DNA of 64,000 bases. Origin: Streptomyces sp. NRRL F-2664 (GTDB lineage: Bacteria; Actinomycetota; Actinomycetes; Streptomycetales; Streptomycetaceae). Positions 1-7,049 of the stretch are shown in pieces. Under the pieces are notes generated by a model. It was given only the letters and a program-made list of their open reading frames with translations, had not been told where the DNA came from and searched no databases. Location: positions 234,234 through 298,233 of the forward strand of contig NZ_JOFX01000004.1 in the NCBI RefSeq assembly GCF_000719345.1. The letters run 5' to 3'. How positions within the stretch are numbered: position 1 is the first letter of the stretch; the number at the start of each line of letters is the position of its first letter. Position numbers and translations under genes: made by a program.

Positions 1-37
1 CTTCGATGCGTTCCAGAGAGTGTTGACGCGCTTCTGA
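1..37 (+). CDS. 3' end of an unidentified gene (partial)
   Basis: The window opens in a reading frame that ends FDAFQRVLTRF followed by TGA at 35-37. Only eleven residues are visible, so no family can be named. It may be the 3' end of a real gene that lies upstream of the tRNA, but with so little sequence a chance frame cannot be excluded. Confidence 0.35.
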   Translation, partial: FDAFQRVLTRF

Positions 38-276
38 GGGCCTGGGTGCCGCCCGGCCTTCGACCCGTTCCGGGGCTTGCCTTCCGGTGGGGGCCGAGCA
101 CCCCATCGGGGCGCACCGGTCCCGTCGCCCCACCCGGCCGACTTGTGCGGACGATCTCCATCCGGAGTGTTTTCGCAGGTCAGGAGGGGTTTGGGTAATG
201 GATTTCGCGTCCCGGCGAGGTCCATGTATTGTTGTTCTCGCAAGGCCAACGGGGCGAAAAACCCCGGGAAGCCCAA

Positions 277-349
277 GCACTCGTAGCTTAACGGATAGAG
301 CATCTGACTACGGATCAGAAGGTTGCAGGTTCGAATCCTGCCGAGTGCA
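277..349 (+). tRNA. tRNA-Arg (anticodon ACG)
   Basis: The acceptor arms GCACTCG and CGAGTGC pair. The anticodon stem TCTGA/TCAGA encloses the loop CTACGGA, so the anticodon is ACG. A T-arm with GGTTCGAATCC is present. CCA is not encoded. This is the tRNA whose A34 is converted to inosine by TadA, and tadA lies about 17 kb further along this window. A strong hairpin follows directly. Confidence 0.97.
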
Positions 350-357
350 CAGCAGGG

Positions 358-389
358 CAGAGGCCCCGGACGAAAGTCCGGGGCCTCTG
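358..389 (+). terminator. Intrinsic terminator of tRNA-Arg
   Basis: A perfect 14-bp stem (358-371 with 376-389) has a GAAA tetraloop and starts nine bases after the tRNA. As is usual in Streptomyces there is no long T-tract. Confidence 0.85.
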
Positions 390-547
390 TCGTATGTCCC
401 CGCATGTGCGGGGATGTCCTCCTTGAAGGGGATGGGGTCCCCCGGGAGATGTCAGGGACCGGATGGCTCTGGCGGGGGACGCCGGCTACCCGGCGGCGTC
501 GGTACGGTTCTTGAAGATCGTCCGAGGCTGGGAAACGGGAGCCACTC

Positions 548-913
548 ATGGGACTGTTCGGGAACGCACACACCGTCGACCCCGTGTCGGCGCAGCGGGA
601 CTATGCCCGACTGCTGGGGCAGGGGGAGCAGGTGCACGCCGCCTACCTGCTGATCCGCGACACGATCCTGTTCACGGACCGGCGGCTGGTGCTCGTCGAC
701 AAGCAGGGGCTCACAGGCAAGAAGGTGGAGTACCACTCCGTCCCGTACCGGAGCATCACGCACTTCTCCGTGGAGACCGCCGGTCACTTCGATCTCGACG
801 CCGAGCTCAAGATCTGGATATCCGGGAGCTCGACGCCGATCGAGAAGACCTTCACCAAGGGCGTCGACATCTATGAGGTGCAGGCGATCCTGACGCAGTT
901 CGTCGCACGGTAG
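548..913 (+). CDS. Bacterial PH-domain protein
   Basis: The 121-residue protein looks like a stand-alone bacterial pleckstrin-homology (bPH, PF08000-type) domain. It has an N-terminal region with a repeated aromatic/basic beta-strand pattern (ILFTDRRLVLVDKQG, then VEYHSVPYRSITHFSVET) and a C-terminal helix (DIYEVQAILTQFVAR). It has no signal peptide or membrane segment, so it is cytoplasmic. The ATG is preceded by GGGAG at good spacing. Such proteins are common and of unknown role in actinobacteria. The gene is convergent with the SMP-30 gene, 18 bp away. The family call is by pattern only. Confidence 0.85.
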   Translation: MGLFGNAHTVDPVSAQRDYARLLGQGEQVHAAYLLIRDTILFTDRRLVLVDKQGLTGKKVEYHSVPYRSITHFSVETAGHFDLDAELKIWISGSSTPIEKTFTKGVDIYEVQAILTQFVAR

Positions 914-931
914 GCAGGCGCCCGGCCGGCC

Positions 932-1843
932 TCACAGGACGCGGGGGAGGCCGGTCACCGACATCACCAGCGAGTAGAGGGAGGTGGTGGCGGTGATGAA
1001 GAGGCGGTTGTTCTTGGGGCCGCCGAAGGCGATGTTCGAGACGGGCTCCGGGACGCGCAGGCGGCCGATCAGAGTGCCGTCCGCGGCGTAGCAGTGGACG
1101 CCGTTCTCCATCGCGGCCACCCACAGCCGGCCCTCGTCGTCGAAGCGGATGTTGTCGACGCCGGGGCAGGTCGTGAAGACCCGGTCACCGGTGAGGGTGC
1201 CGTCGTCGGCAACCTTGAAGGCGCGGATGTGGCCCGCCCGGGTGTCCGCCGCGTACAGCTCGCTCTCGTCGGGGGAGAAGACCAGGCCGTTGGGGCCGAG
1301 GAAGCCGTCGGCGGCCAGGCGTACCTCTCCGGTGGCGGGGTCGGCCCGGTAGAGGTTGCAGGCTCCGATCTCGCCGGGCGCGCGGTGGCCCTCGTAGTCG
1401 CTGGTGATGCCGAAGTCGGGGTCGGAGAACCAGATGGAGCCGTCGGAGCGGACCACCGCGTCGTTGGGACTGTTGAGCCTCTTGCCGTCGAAGCGGTCGG
1501 CGATCACGGTGATGCTGCCGTCGGGCTCGGTGCGGGTCACGCGTCGGTTGCCCTGTTCGCAGGAGATCAGGCGGCCTTCGCGGTCAAGGGTGTTGCCGTT
1601 GGCGTGGCCGGCCGGCGAGCGGAAGACGGAGACCGCTCCGGTCGCCTCGTCCCAGCGGAGCATCCGGTCGTTGGGGATGTCGCTCCACACCAGTTGCCGC
1701 CAGGCCGGCAGGTACAGCGGACCCTCTGCCCAGCGGCAGTCGTCGTAGAGCCGTTCCAGCCGGGCGTCGCCGTTGGCGCACCGGCCCGTCTTGAAGCGTT
1801 CGTCCAGGATCTCGTACAAAGTGAGGTCGGCTATGCCAGACAT
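932..1843 (-). CDS. SMP-30/gluconolactonase/LRE family protein
   Basis: The 303-residue protein is a six-bladed beta-propeller of the SMP-30/regucalcin/gluconolactonase type. These are metal-dependent lactonases that open sugar lactones. Family landmarks are WAEGPLY near residue 39, LNSPNDAVVRSDGSIWFSDP in the middle, GPNGLVFSPDE, and VDNIRFDDEGRLWVA toward the end; they supply the usual Glu, Asn and Asp metal ligands. The start at 1843 (MSGIADLT) is preceded by AGGGGGA. A longer in-frame start exists but lies in the divergent promoter region. The gene diverges from the Lrp-type regulator at 1951, with a 15-bp palindrome between them, so it is a likely target of that regulator. The substrate cannot be told from sequence. 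Confidence 0.88.
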   Translation of the reverse strand: MSGIADLTLYEILDERFKTGRCANGDARLERLYDDCRWAEGPLYLPAWRQLVWSDIPNDRMLRWDEATGAVSVFRSPAGHANGNTLDREGRLISCEQGNRRVTRTEPDGSITVIADRFDGKRLNSPNDAVVRSDGSIWFSDPDFGITSDYEGHRAPGEIGACNLYRADPATGEVRLAADGFLGPNGLVFSPDESELYAADTRAGHIRAFKVADDGTLTGDRVFTTCPGVDNIRFDDEGRLWVAAMENGVHCYAADGTLIGRLRVPEPVSNIAFGGPKNNRLFITATTSLYSLVMSVTGLPRVL

Positions 1844-1865
1844 GATTCCCCCTGTAGGTGTGCAG

Positions 1866-1880
1866 CCGAATATTCTTCGG
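1866..1880. promoter_or_regulatory. Candidate Lrp/AsnC operator
   Basis: A perfect inverted repeat CCGAA-TATTC-TTCGG (also containing GAATATTC) lies in the 107-bp gap between the divergent SMP-30 and Lrp genes. A 15-bp AT-centred palindrome is typical of Lrp/AsnC sites. Binding is inferred. Confidence 0.5.
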
Positions 1881-1950
1881 TCTGATGGTGAGATTGCAGG
1901 ATCAGGTACCGTCTTCGCAAGGGTTCTCCGGCCCATGGAAGGAAGATTGC

Positions 1951-2385
1951 GTGGACGACATCGACCGGGCGCTCGTCCTGCGCCTGCAGCAGGACGCCGG
2001 GCAGTCCTACGCGGCTCTCGGCACGGCCGTCGGGCTCTCTGCCGGGGCCACCCACGAGCGCGTACGCAAGCTGCGCGAGCGCGGGGTGATCCGGCGGACG
2101 ACCATCGACGTCGACCCGGCCGCGGTCGGCAGCGGGGTCCTCGCCTACGTGATGGTCGACTCCAACGCGTGGATGGGGGAGTCGGCGGACGACTTCGCCG
2201 CGATCCCGGAGATCCAGGAGGCCCACATCATCGCGGGCAGCGCGTCGGTACTGGTGAAGGTGCGCACCGCCTCGACCGGGCAGTTGCAGGACGTATTGCG
2301 CCGCCTCTACGCCATCAACGGCGTGAGCGGTACGCACGCGACCGTCGTCCTGGAGACCTTCTTCGAGCGGCCTCTCCCGCTGTGA
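1951..2385 (+). CDS. Lrp/AsnC family transcriptional regulator
   Basis: The 144-residue protein has the standard Lrp order: an N-terminal helix-turn-helix (MDDIDRALVLRLQQDAGQ, then LGTAVGLSAGATHERVRKL) and a C-terminal ligand-binding RAM domain (IPEIQEAHIIAGSASVLVKV, then VSGTHATVVLETFFERP). The GTG at 1951 was chosen because GGAAGGAAGA precedes it and the family N terminus MDDIDR begins there. Lrp proteins are octameric sensors of amino acids or related small molecules. The stop codon overlaps the GTG of the next gene (GTGA), so the two are translationally coupled. It probably regulates itself and the divergent lactonase gene. Confidence 0.92.
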   Translation: MDDIDRALVLRLQQDAGQSYAALGTAVGLSAGATHERVRKLRERGVIRRTTIDVDPAAVGSGVLAYVMVDSNAWMGESADDFAAIPEIQEAHIIAGSASVLVKVRTASTGQLQDVLRRLYAINGVSGTHATVVLETFFERPLPL

Positions 2386-3275
2386 CCTGGTGGTGCACCG
2401 GGATCCGGTGGAAGGACTCCGCACCCGTCATCGGGTGGCACGCCCTGGGGCGCGGCGAGCGGGTGAGCACCCTGGCCTACGGGCAGCGGCTGGCCTTCAC
2501 CGCGCGCGGAGAGCGGCACTGCCTCGGTGTGCGGCGGGCGGGAAAGCGGACGCCGTGCCCTACCTGCGCCACCGTGCCCGGTCGTGGGACGAGCGCGCAG
2601 TGCCCCGACTGCGCCCGCCTCGACCGGTCGTTCTCGGTGGCCGCCGACACCCATGCCGCCGATCCGCGGACCTACCGGGTCTACCTGGCCTGGTTCGGGC
2701 CCGGCTTGGTGAAAGTCGGCATCACCGCGGAGGAGCGCGGCTCCGTCCGGTTGCTGGAGCAGGGGGCGATGGCGTGGACCTGGCTGGGGCGCGGACCGCT
2801 GATGGCGGCCCGGCGCACCGAGGAGCTGTTGCGGGCGGCGCTCGGGGTGCCCGACCGGATCGCGTACGCCCGCAAGCGCGCCGTACGGGCACACCTGCCG
2901 GGTGCGGCGGAGCGGGCACGGGAGGTCGCCGAGCTGCATGGCCGCGCGGCGGCGCTGGTCGGGTGGCCGGAGTCCCTGGAGCGGATGGGGTGTGAAGTCA
3001 TCGATCACGCGGCGGTGTTCGGGATGGACGGCCGGCACGGGTTCCCCGCTGCGGACCGGGTGGTCACCGAGATGACAGCCGACCGGGCCGTCGTGGGACG
3101 GCTGGTCGGCGCGGCCGGGCCCGACCTGCACTTCGAGGACGGGCTGGTGGTCGACACCCGGCTGCTGGCCGGGTGGGAGCTCCGCGGTCCGGGCGAGGAC
3201 GCGCAGACGTCGGTGTCGGTGGCGCGGATCCCGTCCGCGGGCCGCCCTCCCACGGAGCAGGACGGGCTGTTCTGA
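2382..3275 (+). CDS. DUF2797 protein: zinc ribbon plus GIY-YIG-like region
   Basis: The 297-residue protein matches the DUF2797 pattern. A CPTC...CPDC pair around residues 63-81 would bind zinc. A central stretch reads VYLAWFGPGLVKVGIT, then an Arg (EERGSVRLLEQGA), then a conserved Glu (ARRTEELLRAAL). That order resembles the GIY-YIG nuclease fold (strand with the first motif, second motif, catalytic Arg, then Glu). This fold reading is my inference. The rest has no recognisable domain. GTG at 2382 overlaps the Lrp stop by 4 bp (GTGA). A role on nucleic acid is plausible but unproven, and it is odd to find it co-translated with an amino-acid-type regulator. Confidence 0.8.
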   Translation: MTWWCTGIRWKDSAPVIGWHALGRGERVSTLAYGQRLAFTARGERHCLGVRRAGKRTPCPTCATVPGRGTSAQCPDCARLDRSFSVAADTHAADPRTYRVYLAWFGPGLVKVGITAEERGSVRLLEQGAMAWTWLGRGPLMAARRTEELLRAALGVPDRIAYARKRAVRAHLPGAAERAREVAELHGRAAALVGWPESLERMGCEVIDHAAVFGMDGRHGFPAADRVVTEMTADRAVVGRLVGAAGPDLHFEDGLVVDTRLLAGWELRGPGEDAQTSVSVARIPSAGRPPTEQDGLF

Positions 3276-3429
3276 CGTTGCGGACCCGGAGGACGGCGGG
3301 GGATCATGACGTTCCACGCAGCCATGGATGCTGTCGGCACATGCGCCATGGTCAAGACTTGGATCCCTTTGCTGCTCCGGGGCCGTTCCGAGTGGACATG
3401 GCGGGTTCCCTCCACCGAGGGTGGAGGCC

Positions 3430-3768
3430 ATGACCACTCAGCCGGTGGCGGCCTTTGAACCGCCCTATGTCATGGCCGTTTTCACCAGCGTCCGCACCGC
3501 GGACGACACCGGATTCGACGAGCGCAACGACCGCATGGAGGAGATCGTCCAGACGATCCCCGGGTACCTCGGCTACGAATCCGCGCGCAATCCCGGCGGC
3601 CTGGGCATCACCGTCGCCTATTTCCGGGACCACGAGGCCCTCACCGTGTGGCGCGAGAACATGGAGCACCAGGCGGCCATGCGGAAGGGCCGCGCCGACT
3701 GGTACGAGAGCTACACCCTGCACGTCGCCACCGTCGAGCGGAGCCACGGGTTTGTCCGCAACGACTGA
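3430..3768 (+). CDS. Antibiotic biosynthesis monooxygenase (ABM) domain protein
   Basis: The 112-residue protein is a single ABM/dimeric alpha-beta barrel domain. Landmarks are PPYVMAVFTSVRT, MEEIVQTIPGYLGYESARN, ITVAYFRDHEALTVWREN and H..AMRKGRADWYESY. These small proteins include quinol monooxygenases and heme-degrading enzymes, and also non-catalytic members. The ATG at 3430 follows GGTGGAGG. It overlaps the next gene, an amidohydrolase, by 17 bp, so they probably form an operon that handles one small molecule. Confidence 0.88.
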   Translation: MTTQPVAAFEPPYVMAVFTSVRTADDTGFDERNDRMEEIVQTIPGYLGYESARNPGGLGITVAYFRDHEALTVWRENMEHQAAMRKGRADWYESYTLHVATVERSHGFVRND

Positions 3769-4633
3769 TGCGGTGAACGCCTTCCGCCAGCGGCTCGGGC
3801 TGCCCGGACTGGTCGACGTCCACACGCACTTCATGCCCGAGCAGGTGCTGCGGAAGGTGTGGGACTACTTCGACGCGGTCGGCCCGCTGACCGGCGTCCA
3901 GTGGCCCATCACCTACCGCCACGAGGAGGAGCAGCGCGTGGCGCTCCTGCGGGAGTTCGGGGTCCGGGCCTTCACCGCGATGCTCTACCCGCACAAGCCG
4001 GAGATGGCCGCCTGGCTCAATGCCTGGTCCGCCGATTTCGCGGCCCGCACCCCCGACTGTCTGCACACCGCCACCTTCTTCCCCGAGGACGGGGTGGCCG
4101 CGTACGTCCGCCGGGCCGTCACCGCCGGTGCCCGGATTTTCAAGGCGCACCTCCAGGTCGGTGGCTACGACCCCAACGACGATCTGCTCGACCCTGTCTG
4201 GGGGCTGCTGGCCGAGGCCGGCATCCCGACCGTGATCCACTGCGGCTCCGGACCGGCCCCCGGCCCGTACACGGGGCCCGCGCCGATCGCCCGTCTGCTC
4301 GCCCGCCATCCGCGGCTGCCGTTGATCATCGCCCACATGGGCATGCCCGAGTACGCGGACTTTCTCGACCTCGCCGACCGCCACAGCGCGGTGCGCCTGG
4401 ACACGACGATGGCCTTCACCGACTTCTCCGAGCGGCTGAGCGGCTTCCCGCCCGCAGAGCTGGGGCGGCTCGCGGACCTCGGCGACCGGATCCTGCTCGG
4501 CACCGACTTCCCGAACATCCCCTACCCGTACGAGCACCAGCTCGTCGCCCTCGAACGGCTCGGGCTCGGCGACGACTGGCTGCGGGCGGTCTGCCACGAC
4601 AACGGAGCCCGGTTGTTCCGCCTCGACGGCTGA
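3752..4633 (+). CDS. Amidohydrolase family 2 (ACMSD-like) metal-dependent hydrolase
   Basis: The protein has about 293 residues and a TIM-barrel amidohydrolase pattern. It shows VDVHTHF near the N terminus (H-x-H metal ligands), a Lys in ARIFKAHLQVG, TVIHCGSGP, IIAHMGMPEY (further His ligands) and LLGTDFPNIPYPYE (catalytic Asp). The family includes decarboxylases and hydrolases of aromatic acids. The start is uncertain. TTG at 3752 has GGAG eight bases upstream and overlaps the ABM gene, whereas GTG at 3773 gives a more compact N terminus without a clear ribosome site. It is the second gene of a pair with the ABM protein. Confidence 0.87.
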   Translation: MSATTDAVNAFRQRLGLPGLVDVHTHFMPEQVLRKVWDYFDAVGPLTGVQWPITYRHEEEQRVALLREFGVRAFTAMLYPHKPEMAAWLNAWSADFAARTPDCLHTATFFPEDGVAAYVRRAVTAGARIFKAHLQVGGYDPNDDLLDPVWGLLAEAGIPTVIHCGSGPAPGPYTGPAPIARLLARHPRLPLIIAHMGMPEYADFLDLADRHSAVRLDTTMAFTDFSERLSGFPPAELGRLADLGDRILLGTDFPNIPYPYEHQLVALERLGLGDDWLRAVCHDNGARLFRLDG

Positions 4634-4641
4634 CCGGTCCT

Positions 4642-4682
4642 TTCTCAGGGAATTCACAGGTTGGGGCAAGAACGCTCTCAGA
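4642..4682 (+). promoter_or_regulatory. Phased TCTCAG direct repeats upstream of the OmpR operon
   Basis: TCTCAG at 4643, TCACAG at 4654 and TCTCAG at 4676 are spaced 11 and 22 bp apart, on one helical face, 22-61 bp ahead of the response-regulator ATG. Direct repeats with this period are the usual OmpR-family operator. They resemble, from memory, the MprA box of mycobacteria. Autoregulation is inferred. Confidence 0.6.
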
Positions 4683-4703
4683 GGCGGCGGGGAGCGTGTC
4701 CGT

Positions 4704-5471
4704 ATGACTGCGACGACCACTTCCCACGCGTCCACGTCCACCGGCAACCACACGGCCCTGGTCCGACCCGACGGAGGCCCCTGCCGGGTACTCGTCGTCG
4801 ACGACGAGGCCTCGCTCTCCGAGCTGCTGTCCATGGCCCTGCGTTACGAGGGCTGTGAGGTCCGCAGCGCCGGCGACGGGGCCGGCGCCCTGCGGGCCGC
4901 GCGCGGCTTCCGCCCCGACGTGGTGGTCCTCGACGTCATGCTCCCCGACATGGACGGCCTCGCCGTCCTCGGGCAGCTCCGCCGGGAGATCCCCCACGTC
5001 CCCGTCCTGTTCCTGACCGCCAAGGACTCCGTGGAGGACCGGATCGCCGGCCTCACCGCCGGCGGCGACGACTACGTCACCAAGCCGTTCAGCCTGGAGG
5101 AGGTCGTGGCCCGGCTGCGCGGGCTCGTACGGCGTTCGGGCGCGGCGCAGGCGGCTCGCGGCGGCTCCGTCCTGACCGTCGGGGATCTGCGCCTCGACGA
5201 GGACAGCCACGAGGTGGTGCGGGACGGCCGGGAGGTCCACCTCACCGCCACCGAGTTCGAGCTGCTCCGCTACCTGATGCGCAACCCGCGGCGCGTGCTG
5301 AGCAAGGCGCAGATCCTGGACCGGGTCTGGTCCTACGACTTCGGCGGCCAGGCCAACGTCGTCGAGTTGTACATCTCCTACCTGCGCCGCAAGCTGGAGA
5401 GCGGCCTCGGCCTGCCGTCGATGATCCACACCAGGCGCGGCGCCGGTTACCTGATCAAGCCGGCCGAATAG
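4704..5471 (+). CDS. OmpR-family response regulator
   Basis: The 255-residue protein has a receiver domain (CRVLVVDDEAS; phosphoacceptor Asp77 in VVVLDVMLPDMDG; Lys in GGDDYVTKPF) and a C-terminal winged helix (LTATEFELLRYLMRNPRRVLSKAQILDRVW, then NVVELYISYLRRKLE and TRRGAGYLIK). A short Thr/Ser-rich N-terminal tail of about 25 residues precedes the receiver. It is closest in pattern to the MprA/TcrA/PrrA-like group. TAG of this gene overlaps GTG of the kinase gene by one base. Three phased repeats just upstream suggest that it controls its own operon, which continues into two glycosyltransferase genes. Confidence 0.95.
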   Translation: MTATTTSHASTSTGNHTALVRPDGGPCRVLVVDDEASLSELLSMALRYEGCEVRSAGDGAGALRAARGFRPDVVVLDVMLPDMDGLAVLGQLRREIPHVPVLFLTAKDSVEDRIAGLTAGGDDYVTKPFSLEEVVARLRGLVRRSGAAQAARGGSVLTVGDLRLDEDSHEVVRDGREVHLTATEFELLRYLMRNPRRVLSKAQILDRVWSYDFGGQANVVELYISYLRRKLESGLGLPSMIHTRRGAGYLIKPAE

Positions 5472-7024
5472 TGGCACCGCGCGGGAGTCGGCGACAGGGG
5501 GGTTGGCGGCCTTGGTCGCTGCGGACCCGGCTCGTCGTCTCGGCGGTGGCCCTCATCGCCGTGGTGGGCGCGGCCATCGGCACCGTCACCACCCTGGCGC
5601 TGCGCTCGTACCTGGTCACCCAGCTCGACGAGCAGCTGGAGGTGTCCATGAAGATGGCCGCCCGGGCGCCCGGCGGGAAGGCGGCCCGGGACAGCAGCGT
5701 GGGCTTCGTCATGCCCCCCGGCAGCCCGCTGGACGCCGTAGGCGTCCGGCTGGACCCCGGCGGCGCGGTCCTCGGGAGCGCCCGGAACACCCGCGGCGAA
5801 GGATGGTCGCCCGACCAGGTACCGCCGGCTCTCACCGAGCTGCAGAGCACCACCCTCACCCAGGCCGCCCTGAGGGCCGCGCAGGCCTCGCCGGGGCAGG
5901 TCGCGGGCGCTGACCTGCCGGACCTGGGCGCGTACCGGGTGCTCGCCTCCCCCGACCGCAGTCTCATCCTCGCCTTCCCGCTCCACGGGGTCGACTCCAT
6001 CGTGCGCACCCTGGTCGGGGTCGAGGTCTGCGTCACCCTCGCCGGGCTGATCGCCGCTTCTCTTGCCGGACAGGCCCTGGTCGGGGTCGCCCTGCGCCCG
6101 CTGCGCCGGGTCGCCGCCACCGCCACCCGGGTCTCCGAACTCCCGCTGCACCAGGGCGAGCCGGTCCTCCACGAACGGGTCCCGGACGCCGAAGCCGACC
6201 CCCGCACCGAGGTGGGCCAGGTCGGCGCCGCCCTGAACCGGATGCTCGGCCACGTCTCCTCCGCCCTGACCGCCCGCCAGCAGAGCGAGATGCGCGTACG
6301 GCAGTTCGTCGCCGACGCCAGTCACGAGTTGCGCACGCCGCTGGCCTCCATCCGCGGCTACGCCGAACTCACCCGCCGGGGCCGCGAGGAGCCCGGCCCC
6401 GACACCCGCCACGCCCTGGGCCGGATCGAATCCGAAGCCACCCGGATGACCGGCCTCGTCGAGGACCTGCTGCTCCTCGCCCGGCTCGACGCGGGCCGCC
6501 CGCCGTCCACCGGTGACGCCCCTACCGATCTCGCCCCGCTCGTCATCGATGCCGTCAGCGATGCCCGTGTTGCCGGGCCCGAGCACCACTGGCGTCTGCA
6601 CCTGCCCGAGGAACCCGCGCCCGTGCGCGCCGACGCGGCGCGTATCCAGCAGGTGCTGGTCAACCTGCTGGCCAATGCCCGGACGCACACACCGCCCGGC
6701 ACCACCGTCACCGCCCATGTTTCACGTGAAACATCCGCCGTCCGGCTGCGCATCGAGGACGACGGCCCCGGCATCCCGCCCGAGCTGCTGCCCCGTGTCT
6801 TCGAGCGCTTCACCCGCGGGGATGCCTCACGGTCGCGTTCCGCCGGATCCACGGGCCTCGGGCTGGCCATCGTCCGGGCCCTGGTCACCGCCCACGGTGG
6901 CAGCGTCGACGTGCGCAGCGAGCCGGGCCGGACCTGCTTCGAGGTCGTGCTGCCGCTCGCCGAGGCTCCCAATGTGTCCGGTCCGGACTCACAGACGGGC
7001 CACAGGCTCAGCACACCGAGGTGA
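5471..7024 (+). CDS. Sensor histidine kinase (HAMP, HisKA, HATPase_c)
   Basis: The 517-residue membrane kinase has a first membrane helix at about 21-45 and an extracytoplasmic sensor of about 130 residues. A second helix at about 176-200 (VGVEVCVTLAGLIAASLAGQ) leads into HAMP, then HisKA with His285 in ADASHELRTPLASIRGYAEL. The ATP-binding domain shows the N box NLLANARTHTPPGT, DDGPGIPPELLPRVFERF and STGLGLAIVRALVTAHGG. It pairs with the regulator just upstream and starts at GTG overlapping its stop. A perfect parS chromosome-segregation site lies inside its coding sequence at 6717-6734, encoding HVSRET in the linker before the G1 box. No conserved ligand-binding fold is evident in the sensor region. 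Confidence 0.95.
   Translation: MAPRGSRRQGGWRPWSLRTRLVVSAVALIAVVGAAIGTVTTLALRSYLVTQLDEQLEVSMKMAARAPGGKAARDSSVGFVMPPGSPLDAVGVRLDPGGAVLGSARNTRGEGWSPDQVPPALTELQSTTLTQAALRAAQASPGQVAGADLPDLGAYRVLASPDRSLILAFPLHGVDSIVRTLVGVEVCVTLAGLIAASLAGQALVGVALRPLRRVAATATRVSELPLHQGEPVLHERVPDAEADPRTEVGQVGAALNRMLGHVSSALTARQQSEMRVRQFVADASHELRTPLASIRGYAELTRRGREEPGPDTRHALGRIESEATRMTGLVEDLLLLARLDAGRPPSTGDAPTDLAPLVIDAVSDARVAGPEHHWRLHLPEEPAPVRADAARIQQVLVNLLANARTHTPPGTTVTAHVSRETSAVRLRIEDDGPGIPPELLPRVFERFTRGDASRSRSAGSTGLGLAIVRALVTAHGGSVDVRSEPGRTCFEVVLPLAEAPNVSGPDSQTGHRLSTPR
6717..6734. other. parS: parS centromere site (ParB binding)
   Basis: ATGTTTCACGTGAAACAT is an uninterrupted 18-bp palindrome containing the full 16-bp parS consensus TGTTTCACGTGAAACA. 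Streptomyces ParB binds GTTTCACGTGAAAC sites, most of which cluster around oriC. This one sits inside the sensor-kinase gene. It is the only full match I found in the window. Confidence 0.93.
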
Positions 7025-7049
7025 CAGGCGGCTCCACGAGGGTCGGACC

